A stretch of 64,000 nt of DNA, taken from contig JACIXD010000009.1 of NCBI GenBank assembly GCA_014360645.1, positions 62,001 to 126,000 of the forward strand, given 5' to 3'. Numbering within the stretch: position 1 is the stretch's first letter; each line of letters starts with the position of its first letter. The notes below the pieces were generated by a model, which searched no databases, had not been told where the DNA came from, and was given only the letters and a program-made list of their open reading frames with translations. Positions 52,320 to 61,298 of the stretch are shown here, in pieces. The position numbers and the translations under genes are program-made. Origin of the DNA: Actinomycetota bacterium. GTDB taxonomy: Bacteria; Actinomycetota; Geothermincolia; Geothermincolales; RBG-13-55-18.

Positions 52320-53468
52320 ATGGGAAAGAGAGTCTTGCGCACCAAACTCTGCGACATGCTGGGCATCGAGTATCCCATCCTCAGCGCGGGCATGGGACCC
52401 AACCTGCTGGGCGAGGAGACCGGCGCCCCGGTGGACCTGGTGGTGGCCGTCTCCGAGGCGGGGGGCATGGGCGTGTTGGGTGCGAGCGGGTATTCGGTGG
52501 ACGAGATGCGCGACGCCATCCGCGAGATAAAGTCGCGCACCGACAAGCCCTTCGGGGTGGACCTGCTCCTGCCCAAGAACATCACCGACCTCCCGGACAC
52601 CGGTGCCCCGGGAGAGGTTCCCCTGGACGAGCTGCTCAAGAACCTCCCCCAGTCCCACCAGGACTTCATCGCCAAGGTGAAGAAGGACCTCAACCTGCCG
52701 GATGTGGAGATCATGGTGAAGATGAACTCCACCACCATGATGCCCCACGAAGCCATAAAGGTGTGCCTGGAGGAGCGGGTGCCCCTCTTCGCCGCCGGCC
52801 TGGGCAACCCCGGCTTCATGGTCGAGGATGCCCACGCCGTGGGGACCAAGGTGCTGGCCATCACCGGCAACATCAAGAACGCCAGGCGCATGGCCGACGC
52901 GGGGATCGACCTCCTGGTGGCTCAGGGCCACGAGGCGGGCGGGCACACCGGCCGCATCGGCACCATGGCCCTGGTGCCCGGCTGCATCGACGCCGCCTAT
53001 CCGGTCCCTGTGCTCGCCGCGGGGGGCATCGGGGACGGTCGCGGCCTGGCGGCGGCGCTGGCCATGGGCTGTGTGGGCGTCTGGGTAGGCACGCGTTTTC
53101 TGGCCACCGAGGAGGGCGGCGCCCCCGCGGTCATCAAGCAGCACATCGTGGAGGCTAGCGACGAGGACACCCGCGTGAGCACCATGTTCACCGGCAAGAC
53201 GCTGCGTTCCATCAAGAGCCGCTTCATGGACCTCTGGGACGAGTCGGGCCTGCAGCCCCTGCCTTTCCCCCTGCAGATGCTCATCGCCTCGGCCCTGCTG
53301 GCCGCCTTCATCAAGGGCAACCGCGACGAGTACATCGGCGGTTTCGCCGGGCAGGTGGCGGGCATCGTCAAGGAGATCAAGCCCGCCGCCCAGGTGCTGG
53401 AGGAGATGGTGGAGGAAGCGGCGGACATCCTCACCAGGAAGCTCCCCGAGAGCGTGCAGGTGGAATAG
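52320..53468 (+). CDS. Nitronate monooxygenase / 2-nitropropane-dioxygenase-like FMN enzyme
   Basis: A 382-residue FMN TIM barrel. YPILSAGMGPNLLG and SEAGGMGVLGASG open the fold, VAQGHEAGGHTGRIGTMALV contains the catalytic His region, and VLAAGGIGDGRGLAAALAMG with GVWVGTRFLATEE forms the phosphate-binding end. ATG at 52320 follows AAAGGAGAGGGGTAACC. Family members oxidise alkyl nitronates or, in many anaerobes, act as enoyl reductase-like or unknown FMN oxidoreductases. It stands alone on the plus strand. Confidence 0.88.
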   Translation: MGKRVLRTKLCDMLGIEYPILSAGMGPNLLGEETGAPVDLVVAVSEAGGMGVLGASGYSVDEMRDAIREIKSRTDKPFGVDLLLPKNITDLPDTGAPGEVPLDELLKNLPQSHQDFIAKVKKDLNLPDVEIMVKMNSTTMMPHEAIKVCLEERVPLFAAGLGNPGFMVEDAHAVGTKVLAITGNIKNARRMADAGIDLLVAQGHEAGGHTGRIGTMALVPGCIDAAYPVPVLAAGGIGDGRGLAAALAMGCVGVWVGTRFLATEEGGAPAVIKQHIVEASDEDTRVSTMFTGKTLRSIKSRFMDLWDESGLQPLPFPLQMLIASALLAAFIKGNRDEYIGGFAGQVAGIVKEIKPAAQVLEEMVEEAADILTRKLPESVQVE

Positions 53469-53516
53469 GGTCCGCCAGCCGGGAGATGCGCCGGAGGAAC
53501 GCAGGCGGGACCGCTC

Positions 53517-53684
53517 CTACGCCGACTTCGCCGCGCGCGCGGCCACCGTCTCCTCGAGCAGGGCGGCGTTGCGGTCCGCCAAGGTGATCAACGCCCCGCG
53601 CCTGCACAGCTCCTCCGCGAGCGCCCGCCCGATTCCCGAGGCGCCGCCGGTGATGATGGCCGTCCTGCCGTTGAAATCGTCCAC
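53517..53684 (-). pseudogene. Short-chain dehydrogenase, N-terminal fragment
   Basis: Fifty-five codons read VDDFNGRTAIITGGASGIGR, then ALAEELCRRGALITLADRN and stop. This is the first beta-alpha-beta unit of an SDR with the TGxxxGIG NAD(P)-binding motif. The catalytic Ser-Tyr-Lys part is missing, so it is a truncated relic. It lies convergent to the nitronate monooxygenase. Confidence 0.75.
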
Positions 53685-54111
53685 CCGCGACCACCTCGCG
53701 CGTCCCGCTCTCCTCGCAGACGGTCCTGCCGTGGGTTACCGACCTCGAAGGACCGGCGGTTTACCGGCCCCGGTGCCGGCCCCGTTCTGCGGTCCGAGCG
53801 GCCTGCGTCCCGGGTCCGGCCCGCGGCCGGAGCGGCCTCTCCGATGCCCGGCAGTCTCGGCACGTACCTCCACCTCCGTCAAGACCGAAGCTCCGGGAAG
53901 GCGAAGTTTCCCACCGCCAGGGAGATGAAAACGGATTGCCGGCATCTATACTGCGACGCCCATGTTTGCAGATATGCAACATCACCATAACCAACCGTTA
54001 ACCGGCGGTGGCGAAACAACCACTGCGAGAAAAAACGAAAAGAGCCCGGACAGGCCGGCTCTCCGGGAGAGGCAAAAGTCGCGCGACCCGGCGCCGAAAA
54101 AATAGGGCAAG
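53685..54111. other. Intergenic debris
   Basis: This stretch lies between two gene relics. Bases 53975-54005 are AT-rich. No frame is recognisable on either strand. Confidence 0.5.
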
Positions 54112-54621
54112 GCTTCGGGAAAGGACGGAGCCATCTACTGCGGCGTCGGAAGCAGGGTCGTCGCCCTGTACCCCGAAGGCTCGCAAAAGTGGTCATACGA
54201 GATCGGGGGAACCGTGGACATGCCCGCCGTAGACCTCGACGACACGGTCTACGCCGGGAGCACGGCCGGGAAGCTGGTGGCCCTCACCGCAACGGGGAGC
54301 TCAAATGGGAGACGGCGGTGCCGGGGAATATCTGCACTCCCACCGCCGCGAAGGACGCCCTGTACTGCGGAGCTTCTCCGCTGGTGCTCTATGCCTTCGA
54401 CAAGGAGGACAACAAGCTCTGGGAGGTCAGGCCGGAGGGAGACCTGCCGTTATATGAAGGTCTTTCCGACTGGGCGAACACCCTGGATTACCCCTCCATA
54501 GGAGACGACGGCACCCTGTACGTGGGCTCGTTCCCCTATCCGGGTATAACCTCCGCCGATGGGAAAGGACGGTACCCTCTTCACCGTGCAGGCGGACGGC
54601 ACCATATACGCCTTCAAGTGA
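54112..54621 (+). pseudogene. PQQ-like beta-propeller protein fragment with two frameshifts
   Basis: Pieces in three frames join into one propeller sequence: AIYCGVGSRVVALYPEGSQ and VYAGSTAGKLVALTA in the first, NGELKWETAVPG, ALYCGASPLVLYAFDKEDN and DDGTLYVGSFPYPG in the second (shift near 54300), and KDGTLFTVQADGTIYAFK then stop in the third (shift near 54560). Repeats of the form G-x-hydrophobic-YALxxxG-x-x-KW are those of PQQ/WD40-like propellers, often secreted. There is no start or signal peptide. The normal gene has been truncated and is inactive. Confidence 0.78.
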
Positions 54622-54643
54622 AAGACGCGGGAGGAGGCGCAGC

Positions 54644-54714
54644 GCGGTCAGGCCTTTGATCCCCAGTCATCTACCATATATTGCCATAGAATCAGGGATC
54701 AAGGACCTGACCGC
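54644..54714. repeat. 20-bp imperfect inverted repeat
   Basis: GCGGTCAGGCCTTTGATCCC (54644-54663) pairs with GGGATCAAGGACCTGACCGC (54695-54714) at 18 of 20 positions across a 31-base AT-rich loop. It lies just past the propeller relic. The arms carry the GGTCAGG core also found in the 19.3 kb repeats. Confidence 0.7.
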
Positions 54715-54784
54715 ATTCCTGCCGTGGTTGGCCGGGCTTTCGACCATCCGGCGGGGACGGGGACTCCGGCATCAGGAGCCGGCC

Positions 54785-55852
54785 CTATCTCTTTCTTGCC
54801 AGCGAGATCTCCAGGCAGCCTTCCCCCTCCTCCATGCTCTCCACCGTGCAGGCGGAGTCCTCGAAAACCTCCACCAGGCCCCAAATCCGTCCCGCCACTA
54901 TGGGGGGAGAGTACGGGTTCACCACCCTCAGGCGAAAGCCCTCGGCCCCGCGCGCCAGCAACACAGGCCTTCCCCAGCTGCGCAGGGGGAACTTCGCCAG
55001 CTCCGCCTCCATGGAGGTATCGCCCCTGATCCCGGCGTAATATTCCCTCGCGTAGTCTCGCGAGACCTCGGTGATCACCTCGCCGATCTCCTCCCCCAGT
55101 TCCTCGCGCAGCACCCGCACCACCGCCACGATCCCGTTGGTGTTATGGAGCACGAAGCGCCTGCCGCTAAGCCTCTCGACGATGAGGGCCCGGTCGGCGT
55201 CCCACTCGAACTGACGGGAGACCTCCAAGGGCACCCCGCATTCGGAGCAGCGCCGGTACTCCAGCTCACCCTCATGGGTGAAGGGTATCCCCAGCTCCAC
55301 CTCCTGCTCGATGCGTTCCTCGATCTCCGGCTCTCCCTCCACGGCGCGGATCTCAATGAGATCCCGCCCCCTTTCTTCCCGCCAGTGCGGCTCCCCTCGC
55401 CTCTCCTCCATGGCCTCGAACACCCCCGCCCAGTCCCCCATGGCCATGGGACGGTTATAAGTCCTTCCGGTCTCGATCACCAGCTTCTCGCCAGCGCGGT
55501 ACTCCGCCGGCGATGCGAAGCCCAGTCCCCAGTAAGCGCAGAACCTCGCGATCAGGCCGTAAACGGTCATGGGGTCGGCATCCCTGCCCGCCGCCCTGAG
55601 GTTGTGTGCCAGCGAGGCGGCGTAACGCTTCCCGTCCTTCCGCTTCCCCTCCAGCACCAGGCGCGAGATGTCGAAGCCGATACGGCCGGAGATGGCTGGG
55701 AAGAGGTTCCCGAGCTCATCCGTGTCGTAAAGGGTGCCGCGGATATGGGGAGGGTAAGCGGCGGTGATCACCCCGTTGGCATGCCATACGTTGCCTTTCC
55801 CGATACCCGCGGGAAGGCCGCATGTGCCGCAGATCCTCTTTTTCTCCACCAT
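54785..55852 (-). CDS. Uncharacterised protein with two CxxCG(L/V)P zinc knuckles (paralogue of 16987-18057)
   Basis: A 355-residue protein of unknown function. It starts MVEKKRICGTCGLPAGIG, followed by a W-H-A-N-G stretch, and has a second knuckle RRCSECGVPLEVSRQFEWD near residue 200, both at the places used in the 16987-18057 paralogue. After the second knuckle both proteins share a GRR segment and a helix of the form LREELGEEIGEVI. Other parts have diverged. No catalytic motif is seen. The ATG at 55852 is preferred over the GTG five codons upstream. A metal-dependent sensor or adaptor is possible. Confidence 0.75.
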   Translation of the reverse strand: MVEKKRICGTCGLPAGIGKGNVWHANGVITAAYPPHIRGTLYDTDELGNLFPAISGRIGFDISRLVLEGKRKDGKRYAASLAHNLRAAGRDADPMTVYGLIARFCAYWGLGFASPAEYRAGEKLVIETGRTYNRPMAMGDWAGVFEAMEERRGEPHWREERGRDLIEIRAVEGEPEIEERIEQEVELGIPFTHEGELEYRRCSECGVPLEVSRQFEWDADRALIVERLSGRRFVLHNTNGIVAVVRVLREELGEEIGEVITEVSRDYAREYYAGIRGDTSMEAELAKFPLRSWGRPVLLARGAEGFRLRVVNPYSPPIVAGRIWGLVEVFEDSACTVESMEEGEGCLEISLARKR

Positions 55853-56088
55853 CCGAAAACCCCTCACCTTCGCATATCACTTCTCCGCGCCGTGCCTCGA
55901 TCCCTTTCTCCCGGACCAAGACCCCTCCTCGACGAGGGCGGGCCCCGGGACGCACCCACTCTCCGGGAAGGAGGAGGATGCGGTGTGCCGCAGGTCAGGA
56001 CAGCGACACGTATCACGCCCACTGTGCGCCTCCGTTTATCACCACCGGTGGAGTAAGGCCCGCCGGCCGCACTTCCGGCTCGTGCCGC

Positions 56089-56904
56089 CTAGTCGAACTT
56101 CACGTGAGCGCGTATCTTCGCGTACGCCTTTTCCAGGAATTGGGGATCATCGACGGCGATGCTTATCGCTCCCTCGGGACAGACCGCCGCGCACCTGCCG
56201 CAGGCGCGGCAGCGCTTCCCGATGACCGCACGGCCGTCCCGGACCTCGATGGCCGCGATATAGCAATGCCGAACGCACTTCCCGCACCCCGTGCATGCAT
56301 CGCCGACCGTTATGGTAAGGCCTTCCAGGACGGGCTGTATGGGGTCGAGCCACTCGGCGGGCGTATAGCGGGTATATCGGGTTATGCAGCAGCACTCGCA
56401 GCAGAAACAGGTGGTGAGCATGCGCGAGCGGTCCCTGACGTCGAAGATGAAGTTGTCCACCCTCGCCTTGCCCACCACCGGCACCAGTCCTGCTTCCACC
56501 GCCCGGCGGGCGTGCGCCCTGGCCTCCTCGACGCCCACCTCCCGTCCGGGGAAACGCTTTATCAGCAGGGCGTCGTCGCCCATCATCAAGCACCCTATAT
56601 CCCTGGGGTAGTGCTTGCACTTCCACCCCTCGCGGCAGCCGCAGTAATCGATGATCACGCGGTGCGAGGCCTCCTCGATGAAGCGGTCGAGAAGAGCGAG
56701 GGGCAACGGCGCGTCCTCCGGGAGCTCGATATCCGCGTTGATGGGCAGCCAGCGCAGCTCCGACTTGTCCTCGCGCAGCCAGGGATGCACCTTGTTCAGG
56801 CCAGGGATCTTCATCGCCGTGCGCAGGCCGAACTCCGCCGCCCGCACCACCCCTTTCCTGAGTCCCCTCCTGAGGCTCTCATCCAGCCCGGACGCTTCCG
56901 CCAT
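56089..56904 (-). CDS. Ferredoxin with Cys-rich CFCCECCC motif
   Basis: A 271-residue iron-sulfur protein. The N-terminal 70 residues are helical. Then come IIDYCGCREGWKCKHYP, the motif TTCFCCECCCITRYTRY, and a C-terminal 2[4Fe-4S] ferredoxin: CTGCGKCVRHCYIAAIEV and RCRACGRCAAVCPEGA. The clustered C-x-C-C-x-C-C-C is reminiscent of ferredoxin-like proteins of anaerobes that bind extra clusters or a corrinoid partner. The start at 56904 (MAEASGLD) is 8 bases after AGGAG. It stands upstream of the zinc-knuckle gene on the same strand with 236 bases between. An electron carrier role is inferred. Confidence 0.82.
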   Translation of the reverse strand: MAEASGLDESLRRGLRKGVVRAAEFGLRTAMKIPGLNKVHPWLREDKSELRWLPINADIELPEDAPLPLALLDRFIEEASHRVIIDYCGCREGWKCKHYPRDIGCLMMGDDALLIKRFPGREVGVEEARAHARRAVEAGLVPVVGKARVDNFIFDVRDRSRMLTTCFCCECCCITRYTRYTPAEWLDPIQPVLEGLTITVGDACTGCGKCVRHCYIAAIEVRDGRAVIGKRCRACGRCAAVCPEGAISIAVDDPQFLEKAYAKIRAHVKFD

Positions 56905-57010
56905 CGCCATCACTCCTTTTCCGTCCGACCCGACCTCCCCGAACCGCTCACCGTCTCGGAAAACCCGTGCTTCTTTTCTTGCCGCCCGCGGTGCCGGAGG
57001 GGCAGCGGTA

Positions 57011-57484
57011 TCAGCGCCCCACCTTCATGAAGGTGGCCATGCTCAGGGCGACGAGCGCGCCCGCGCCGTCGCGCACCTCCGCCTCGCAGACCGCCACGTC
57101 CCCGTCCTCGGCCACCACCCGTCCCTTGCCCGTCAGCGTGCCCGCGCCCGCCGGCGCCAGGAAGTTCACCTTCATCTCCACCGTCACCACCCGGCGCGAG
57201 CCGCGCCGAAAGAGGGTGGCCAGGGAAACTCCGGAGGCCGCGTCCGCCAGTGCGAAGACGACGCCGGGGTGGACGTGACCGTTTTCATCCATGTGCCCGG
57301 TATCCACGCGGAGCCTTATGACGGCGCCGCCTCGCGACAGCTCCGCCACCTCCATCCCCAGCAGGCGGTAGAAGGGGGCATGCCTGGCGCGGTCCTCGAT
57401 TATCTCTCGGAATCCCTCCTCGAGGTCCTCCCGCCGCCCCCTCTCCCCGCGGCGACCACCGTCCGCTCCCCCGCTTCCGATCAC
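57011..57484 (-). CDS. PaaI-type hotdog thioesterase
   Basis: A 157-residue hotdog-fold acyl-CoA thioesterase. FYRLLGMEVAELSRGGAVIR begins the fold. The active-site region is HVHPGVVFALADAASGVS, with the conserved Asp in LADAASG, followed by VTVEMKVNFLAPA. It would hydrolyse short or aromatic acyl-CoAs, releasing CoA in stalled beta-oxidation or phenylacetate-type pathways. GTG at 57484 lies after GGAGGTGCACGGCAAGG. The CoA ligases and dehydrogenases in the window give it plausible substrates. Confidence 0.87.
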   Translation of the reverse strand: MIGSGGADGGRRGERGRREDLEEGFREIIEDRARHAPFYRLLGMEVAELSRGGAVIRLRVDTGHMDENGHVHPGVVFALADAASGVSLATLFRRGSRRVVTVEMKVNFLAPAGAGTLTGKGRVVAEDGDVAVCEAEVRDGAGALVALSMATFMKVGR

Positions 57485-57643
57485 CCTTGCCGTGCACCTC
57501 CGAAAGATCTCTTTTCGCCACCCACGGCTGCTCGCCGCCTACCCTCCGGGGCCCCATGGCCGGCGAGACGGGGGGCAGGACCCCATGCAGTCGTATCCCG
57601 ACCTCCCCGCGGGTCCCGCCTTCAGGGCAGCGACCTTTTCACC

Positions 57644-57946
57644 TCACATGATCTCTTCGAAAAGGCGCTGCCTCTCCTCCTCCAACAGGTTCTTGAGCTC
57701 CCGCCCGCATTTCTCGCTGCACGTCATGAAGATGATGTCCCATCCCTCTTGTCTGGCCTGCGAGCCGTCCGCGGTCACCATGCACTCCAGCTCTCTGCCC
57801 CCCGCGGGCAGATGTACCACCGAGGCCTTTCCAACCGCCTCCCGGTACCTTAACTCCTCCTTGAGGCGCACGCCGAGTCCGTACACCTCCGCGCCGGAAG
57901 GGATCTTCTTCCTGCACCAGGCGCATCTGTATGCCTGACCGCCCAT
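57644..57946 (-). CDS. Small zinc-binding hypothetical protein
   Basis: A 100-residue protein. YRCAWCRKKIPSGAEVYG at the N-terminus and FMTCSEKCGRELK near residue 78 form a C-x2-C ... C-x3-C site, probably one zinc ion. The rest is charged and helical at the end (LLEEERQRLFEEIM). It has AAGGCGG upstream. It is the first of the minus-strand genes before the thioesterase, with 159 bases between. Function unknown. Confidence 0.72.
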   Translation of the reverse strand: MGGQAYRCAWCRKKIPSGAEVYGLGVRLKEELRYREAVGKASVVHLPAGGRELECMVTADGSQARQEGWDIIFMTCSEKCGRELKNLLEEERQRLFEEIM

Positions 57947-58257
57947 CGCCTACCGCCTTTCCCTGCCTCCTCGGGCAACGCCTCTCGCCGACATGCGCCG
58001 GGGCTCTTGCCGCCATACCGTACCTGCAGGACACCGCAAGCGCGCGTCCCTTCCACGGCACGGCGAGCTCCATGATCATCGACGGGCCGCCGGCACCCTT
58101 TCCAACATAGAACAAACATGCATGCCGTTCAAACCCCAGCCCGGTCAACCCAGCCACCGCGCCCGGAGCCCGTTGCCGGGCCGACCTTTACGCAAAAGGG
58201 TATATGCCTATAAACTTTGGGGGTGAGCTCTTCGGGCGCGGGGAAGGAGGTATGGTC
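57947..58257 (+). promoter_or_regulatory. Divergent intergenic with candidate promoter for the MBL gene
   Basis: Plus-strand TTTACG (58187-58192) and TATAAA (58209-58214) are 16 bases apart, 44 bases before the ATG at 58258. AAGGAGG at 58244-58250 is its ribosome site. Nothing else is supported in this 311-base gap. Confidence 0.5.
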
Positions 58258-59214
58258 ATGGGAGAGACGGTGAGCCTAAGGGAGATCGACCAGGTGGAGA
58301 TCCTATCCCTGTCGGACAACTACAACGACCTGGTGTCCATGGATTCAAGCGACATCGTCACCAGGGCGATGCCCGTAAAAGACCTTCAGGTGCGGGGGTC
58401 GGTGCTGGCCGAGCACGGCTTCTCGGCCCTGGTGAAGGCGGTGGCCGAAGAGGGATCCCACGAACTGCTCTTCGATTTCGGCCTCTCCCCCGTGGCCGTG
58501 CCCTACAATATCGAGCAGTTGGGGGTGGACCTCTCGCGCGTGGAGGCCGCGGTGCTCTCCCACGGGCACATGGACCACTTCGGAGCCCTGATCCCCGTCA
58601 TCTCCTCCCTTCCCGCCAGGCCGCTGCCCCTCTACGTCCACCCCGCGGCGTTCAAGGAGAACCGCTACCTCAAGGTGGGCGAGGTGAGGATCAAGTTCCC
58701 CCCCGCCGACCGCGCCGCCTGGAAGGAAGCGGGCGCTGAGATTGTAGAGAGCACGGAGCCCACCCTCCTGGCCGGGGACACCGTGCTCTTCCTGGGCGAG
58801 ATAGAGCGCGTGACGGACTTCGAGCGGGGGATGCCCAACGCCTATTGCGAGATCGAGGGCGGCGAGTGCTGGGATCCCATCGAGGAGGACACCGCCGTGG
58901 TCATGAACCTGCGGGGCAAGGGGCTGGTGGTGCTCTCCGGGTGCGCCCATTCCGGCATCGTGAACACCGTCGCCTATGCCCGCAAGGTCACCGGGGTGGA
59001 CCGGGTCCACGTGGTCATGGGGGGTTTTCACCTCACCGGGCCGGCATTCGAGCCCATCATCGGGGAGACCATCGCCGGGCTCCGTTCCTTCGACCCCGAT
59101 TATGTCGTCCCCACCCACTGCACGGGACGCAAAGCGGTGATGGCCTTTGAGCAGGCCATGCCCGGGAAGTTCATCCTCAACATGGCGGGGACGCGCCTCA
59201 CCTTCCGGGCTTGA
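58258..59214 (+). CDS. MBL-fold metallo-hydrolase (dihydropterin-synthase-like)
   Basis: A 318-residue metallo-beta-lactamase-fold enzyme. LSHGHMDHFGAL carries the HxHxDH metal motif; later ligands are seen in SGCAHSGIVNTVAYA and GGFHLTG, with VVPTHCTG at the C-terminal His. The early part (LSDNYNDLVSM) and AHSG pattern are those of archaeal 7,8-dihydropterin-6-methyl-4-aminobenzene-5-phosphate synthase-like proteins, but function across the group varies. ATG at 58258 is chosen over one at 58252 because the ribosome site touches the latter. It is monocistronic. Confidence 0.86.
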   Translation: MGETVSLREIDQVEILSLSDNYNDLVSMDSSDIVTRAMPVKDLQVRGSVLAEHGFSALVKAVAEEGSHELLFDFGLSPVAVPYNIEQLGVDLSRVEAAVLSHGHMDHFGALIPVISSLPARPLPLYVHPAAFKENRYLKVGEVRIKFPPADRAAWKEAGAEIVESTEPTLLAGDTVLFLGEIERVTDFERGMPNAYCEIEGGECWDPIEEDTAVVMNLRGKGLVVLSGCAHSGIVNTVAYARKVTGVDRVHVVMGGFHLTGPAFEPIIGETIAGLRSFDPDYVVPTHCTGRKAVMAFEQAMPGKFILNMAGTRLTFRA

Positions 59215-59450
59215 GTATACCCGACCGGGTCGCTCCGCGGTGTCGCCGGTAAAAAAGGCCACTCAGGCCGTGTGCGGAAGAGGGCGTCATGGCCTGGCGA
59301 GCATGTCGTGGTCGTCATCGCCGCCTGACCTGCATCCCACCGCGCGCGGCGAAGAGCAAGGTCTCATCGGGGGCAGAGCGGCCGCGCCGTCACCTCCGCC
59401 GTCGCCTTCTTCCTGCAGCGTACGCGGAAAGGTACGGGTGAACTCGCGGC

Positions 59451-60376
59451 TCATTCCAGCACGGCGCCGCGAGCGGCCGAGGTGACCTGCCTCACGTAAC
59501 GGCGCATGAAGCCGGGGGCAGAACACGCCGGGGCGGCCGGCGCTCCGCAAGGCGCGCGTCGATCCCCTCGGCGGAGAGCCTGACCGCGAGAGAGCGCCCC
59601 GGTATGTCGATGTCTTTTTCGTCTCCGTCCCGCAGGGCGGCCGTCGGGCCTCACGCCGCAGCCTCAGGCGATACGTGTCCAATGCACGGCCCGGTGGTCG
59701 CCCCCGAGAACCGGCCGTCGGTGATAAGCGCCACGCGCTTTAAGCCGTGCAGCTCCAGGCCCATGGCCTCCGCCAGGCACTGGAAGGTGCTGGCGGTCCC
59801 CATCAATTCGCAGGACCCGCAGGTAGCGCAGGTGGCCGCGGCAAGTTCGCCCAGCAAGTCCGGGTAATCTTTATGGAAGATGCTTCCGGTGCTCCGCGGA
59901 GAGAACCTCATGGCGAAGGCGCCCGGTCCGCCGGTGAGCATGATGGTGGGCAGGTCCAGGCACGCCGCCGCCATGATCGTGCCCGGGATGATCTTGTCGC
60001 AGGAAGCGATGAGCACCAGGCCGTCGAAGAGCATGCTCCGGGCATGCGTCTCCACCATGTCCGCGATGAGCTCCCGCTGGGGGAGCACGAAGCGCATGCC
60101 CTCGTTGCCCTCGGTAAAGCCGTCGCAGGGAGCGGGCACGTCGAACTCGAAGGGTATGCCTCCCGCTGCATGCGCCCCTTCCTTGACGCGCTCCGCCAGC
60201 GCCCGCAGGTGCATGTGCCCGGGGTTCATCTCGGTGTGGGAGTTGGCCACCGCGATGAGCGGCTTTTACTTGAGCTTGTCGATGTCCGCCCCAAGGCCGT
60301 GTATGATGGCCAGGCGGGCGATGCTCATCGGGAAATCGTACTCATCGAATATCGGTCGGCTCCTGGGCTAGCTCAT
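59451..60376 (-). pseudogene. ilvD: ilvD (dihydroxy-acid dehydratase) with deletion, stops and frameshift
   Basis: The minus strand reads M-S-stop then PRSRPIFDEYDFPMSIARLA, a TAA after ADIDKLK, AVANSHTEMNPGHMHLRALA, LIASCDKIIPGTIM and CATCGSCELMGTAST with the Fe-S cysteines. At LELHGLKRVALITDGRFSGA it jumps from the first third of IlvD straight to its last third: about 250 residues are deleted. A TGA after HVSPEAAA, then the normal C-terminal sequence (DGDEKDIDIPGRSLAVRLSA) and a final frameshift before GFMRRYVRQVTSAARGAVLE follow. Intact IlvD is about 555 residues. The gene cannot make the branched-chain amino acid enzyme. Confidence 0.9.
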
Positions 60377-60434
60377 GGAATCCTCCACGACAAAGGGATA
60401 CCGTTGTTCAACGGGCACCTGCCCGCAGGGACGG

Positions 60435-61265
60435 TCAGAAGACGCTGTAATCCCTCAAGACCTTGACGCGCTCCAGGATGCGGGGGAGTATCTCTCCCGA
60501 CTTGCCCACGATCCCCACCTCTACCAGGTCCTGGAAATAGCACCCGGTGGCGTTTATCTCCACCAGGCGCGCTCTCGCCTTCCGGGCGTATTCCGGGATA
60601 TAGGCGGCCGGATAGACCATGCCCGAGGTGCCCAGTATGAGCAGCACGTCCGCGTTCTGCGCCTCGCTTATCGCCAGGGGCATGTCCTGCACCGGCTCCC
60701 CGAAGCCCACCACGTCGGGCCGGCAGACTCCCCCGCACCTGCACTTCGAGGCCACCCGCACGATGCCCTGGATGTTCCCGCTGCGCAGCATCTCCACGAG
60801 CTCCCGCCCCATGGCAAAGAGCTCCTCCCGCTCCAGCATGGTGCGGTTGCCGCAGACCAGGCATGCGAGGCGGAAGATGTTCCCGTGCACCTCGATGACC
60901 CGCGTGTTGCCGGCCTCGCGGTGCAGGTTGTCGATGTTCTGGGTGATCACCGCGCGCAGGATCCCCATGCGCTCCAGCTCGCCCAGAGCGTAATGGCCCG
61001 GGTTGGGGCGGGCCCGCTCCAGCACCTCCACCATCTCGGACACGAAATCCACCGCCGCCTGGGGCACCTTCGCGCCGCTGAAGATGGAGGTGAAGATGTC
61101 TCCTCCCCCCAGTTCCACGGGGTCGAAGCGGTCCCACAATCCGCCGGGGTCGCGGAAGGTGGGGATGCCGCTCTCCGCCGAGACCCCCGCTCCCGAGAAG
61201 GCCACCAGCCTCTTCGCCCTGGCTATGTAGATCGCCGCTTCCTCGATCTGCCTGTTGAGGTCCAA
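60435..61265 (-). CDS. Sir2-family NAD-dependent protein deacylase
   Basis: A 276-residue sirtuin that removes acyl groups from lysine using NAD. FSGAGVSAESGIPTFRDPGG (residues 23 onward) and TQNIDNLHREAGN are the NAD-binding motifs; the catalytic His is in VIEVHGNIF. Zinc ligands are CLVCGN and, further on, CRCGG. ILGTSGMVYPAAYI and VEINATGC complete the Rossmann fold. TTG at 61265 has GGGGAGCTGATC upstream. In bacteria sirtuins often keep acetyl-CoA and propionyl-CoA synthetases active, and an AMP-forming acyl-CoA ligase is encoded just upstream on the same strand (33 bases), so control of that ligase is a fair inference. Confidence 0.92.
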   Translation of the reverse strand: MDLNRQIEEAAIYIARAKRLVAFSGAGVSAESGIPTFRDPGGLWDRFDPVELGGGDIFTSIFSGAKVPQAAVDFVSEMVEVLERARPNPGHYALGELERMGILRAVITQNIDNLHREAGNTRVIEVHGNIFRLACLVCGNRTMLEREELFAMGRELVEMLRSGNIQGIVRVASKCRCGGVCRPDVVGFGEPVQDMPLAISEAQNADVLLILGTSGMVYPAAYIPEYARKARARLVEINATGCYFQDLVEVGIVGKSGEILPRILERVKVLRDYSVF

Positions 61266-61298
61266 GATCAGCTCCCCGTGCGTTCTCCGCTCTTTCCT

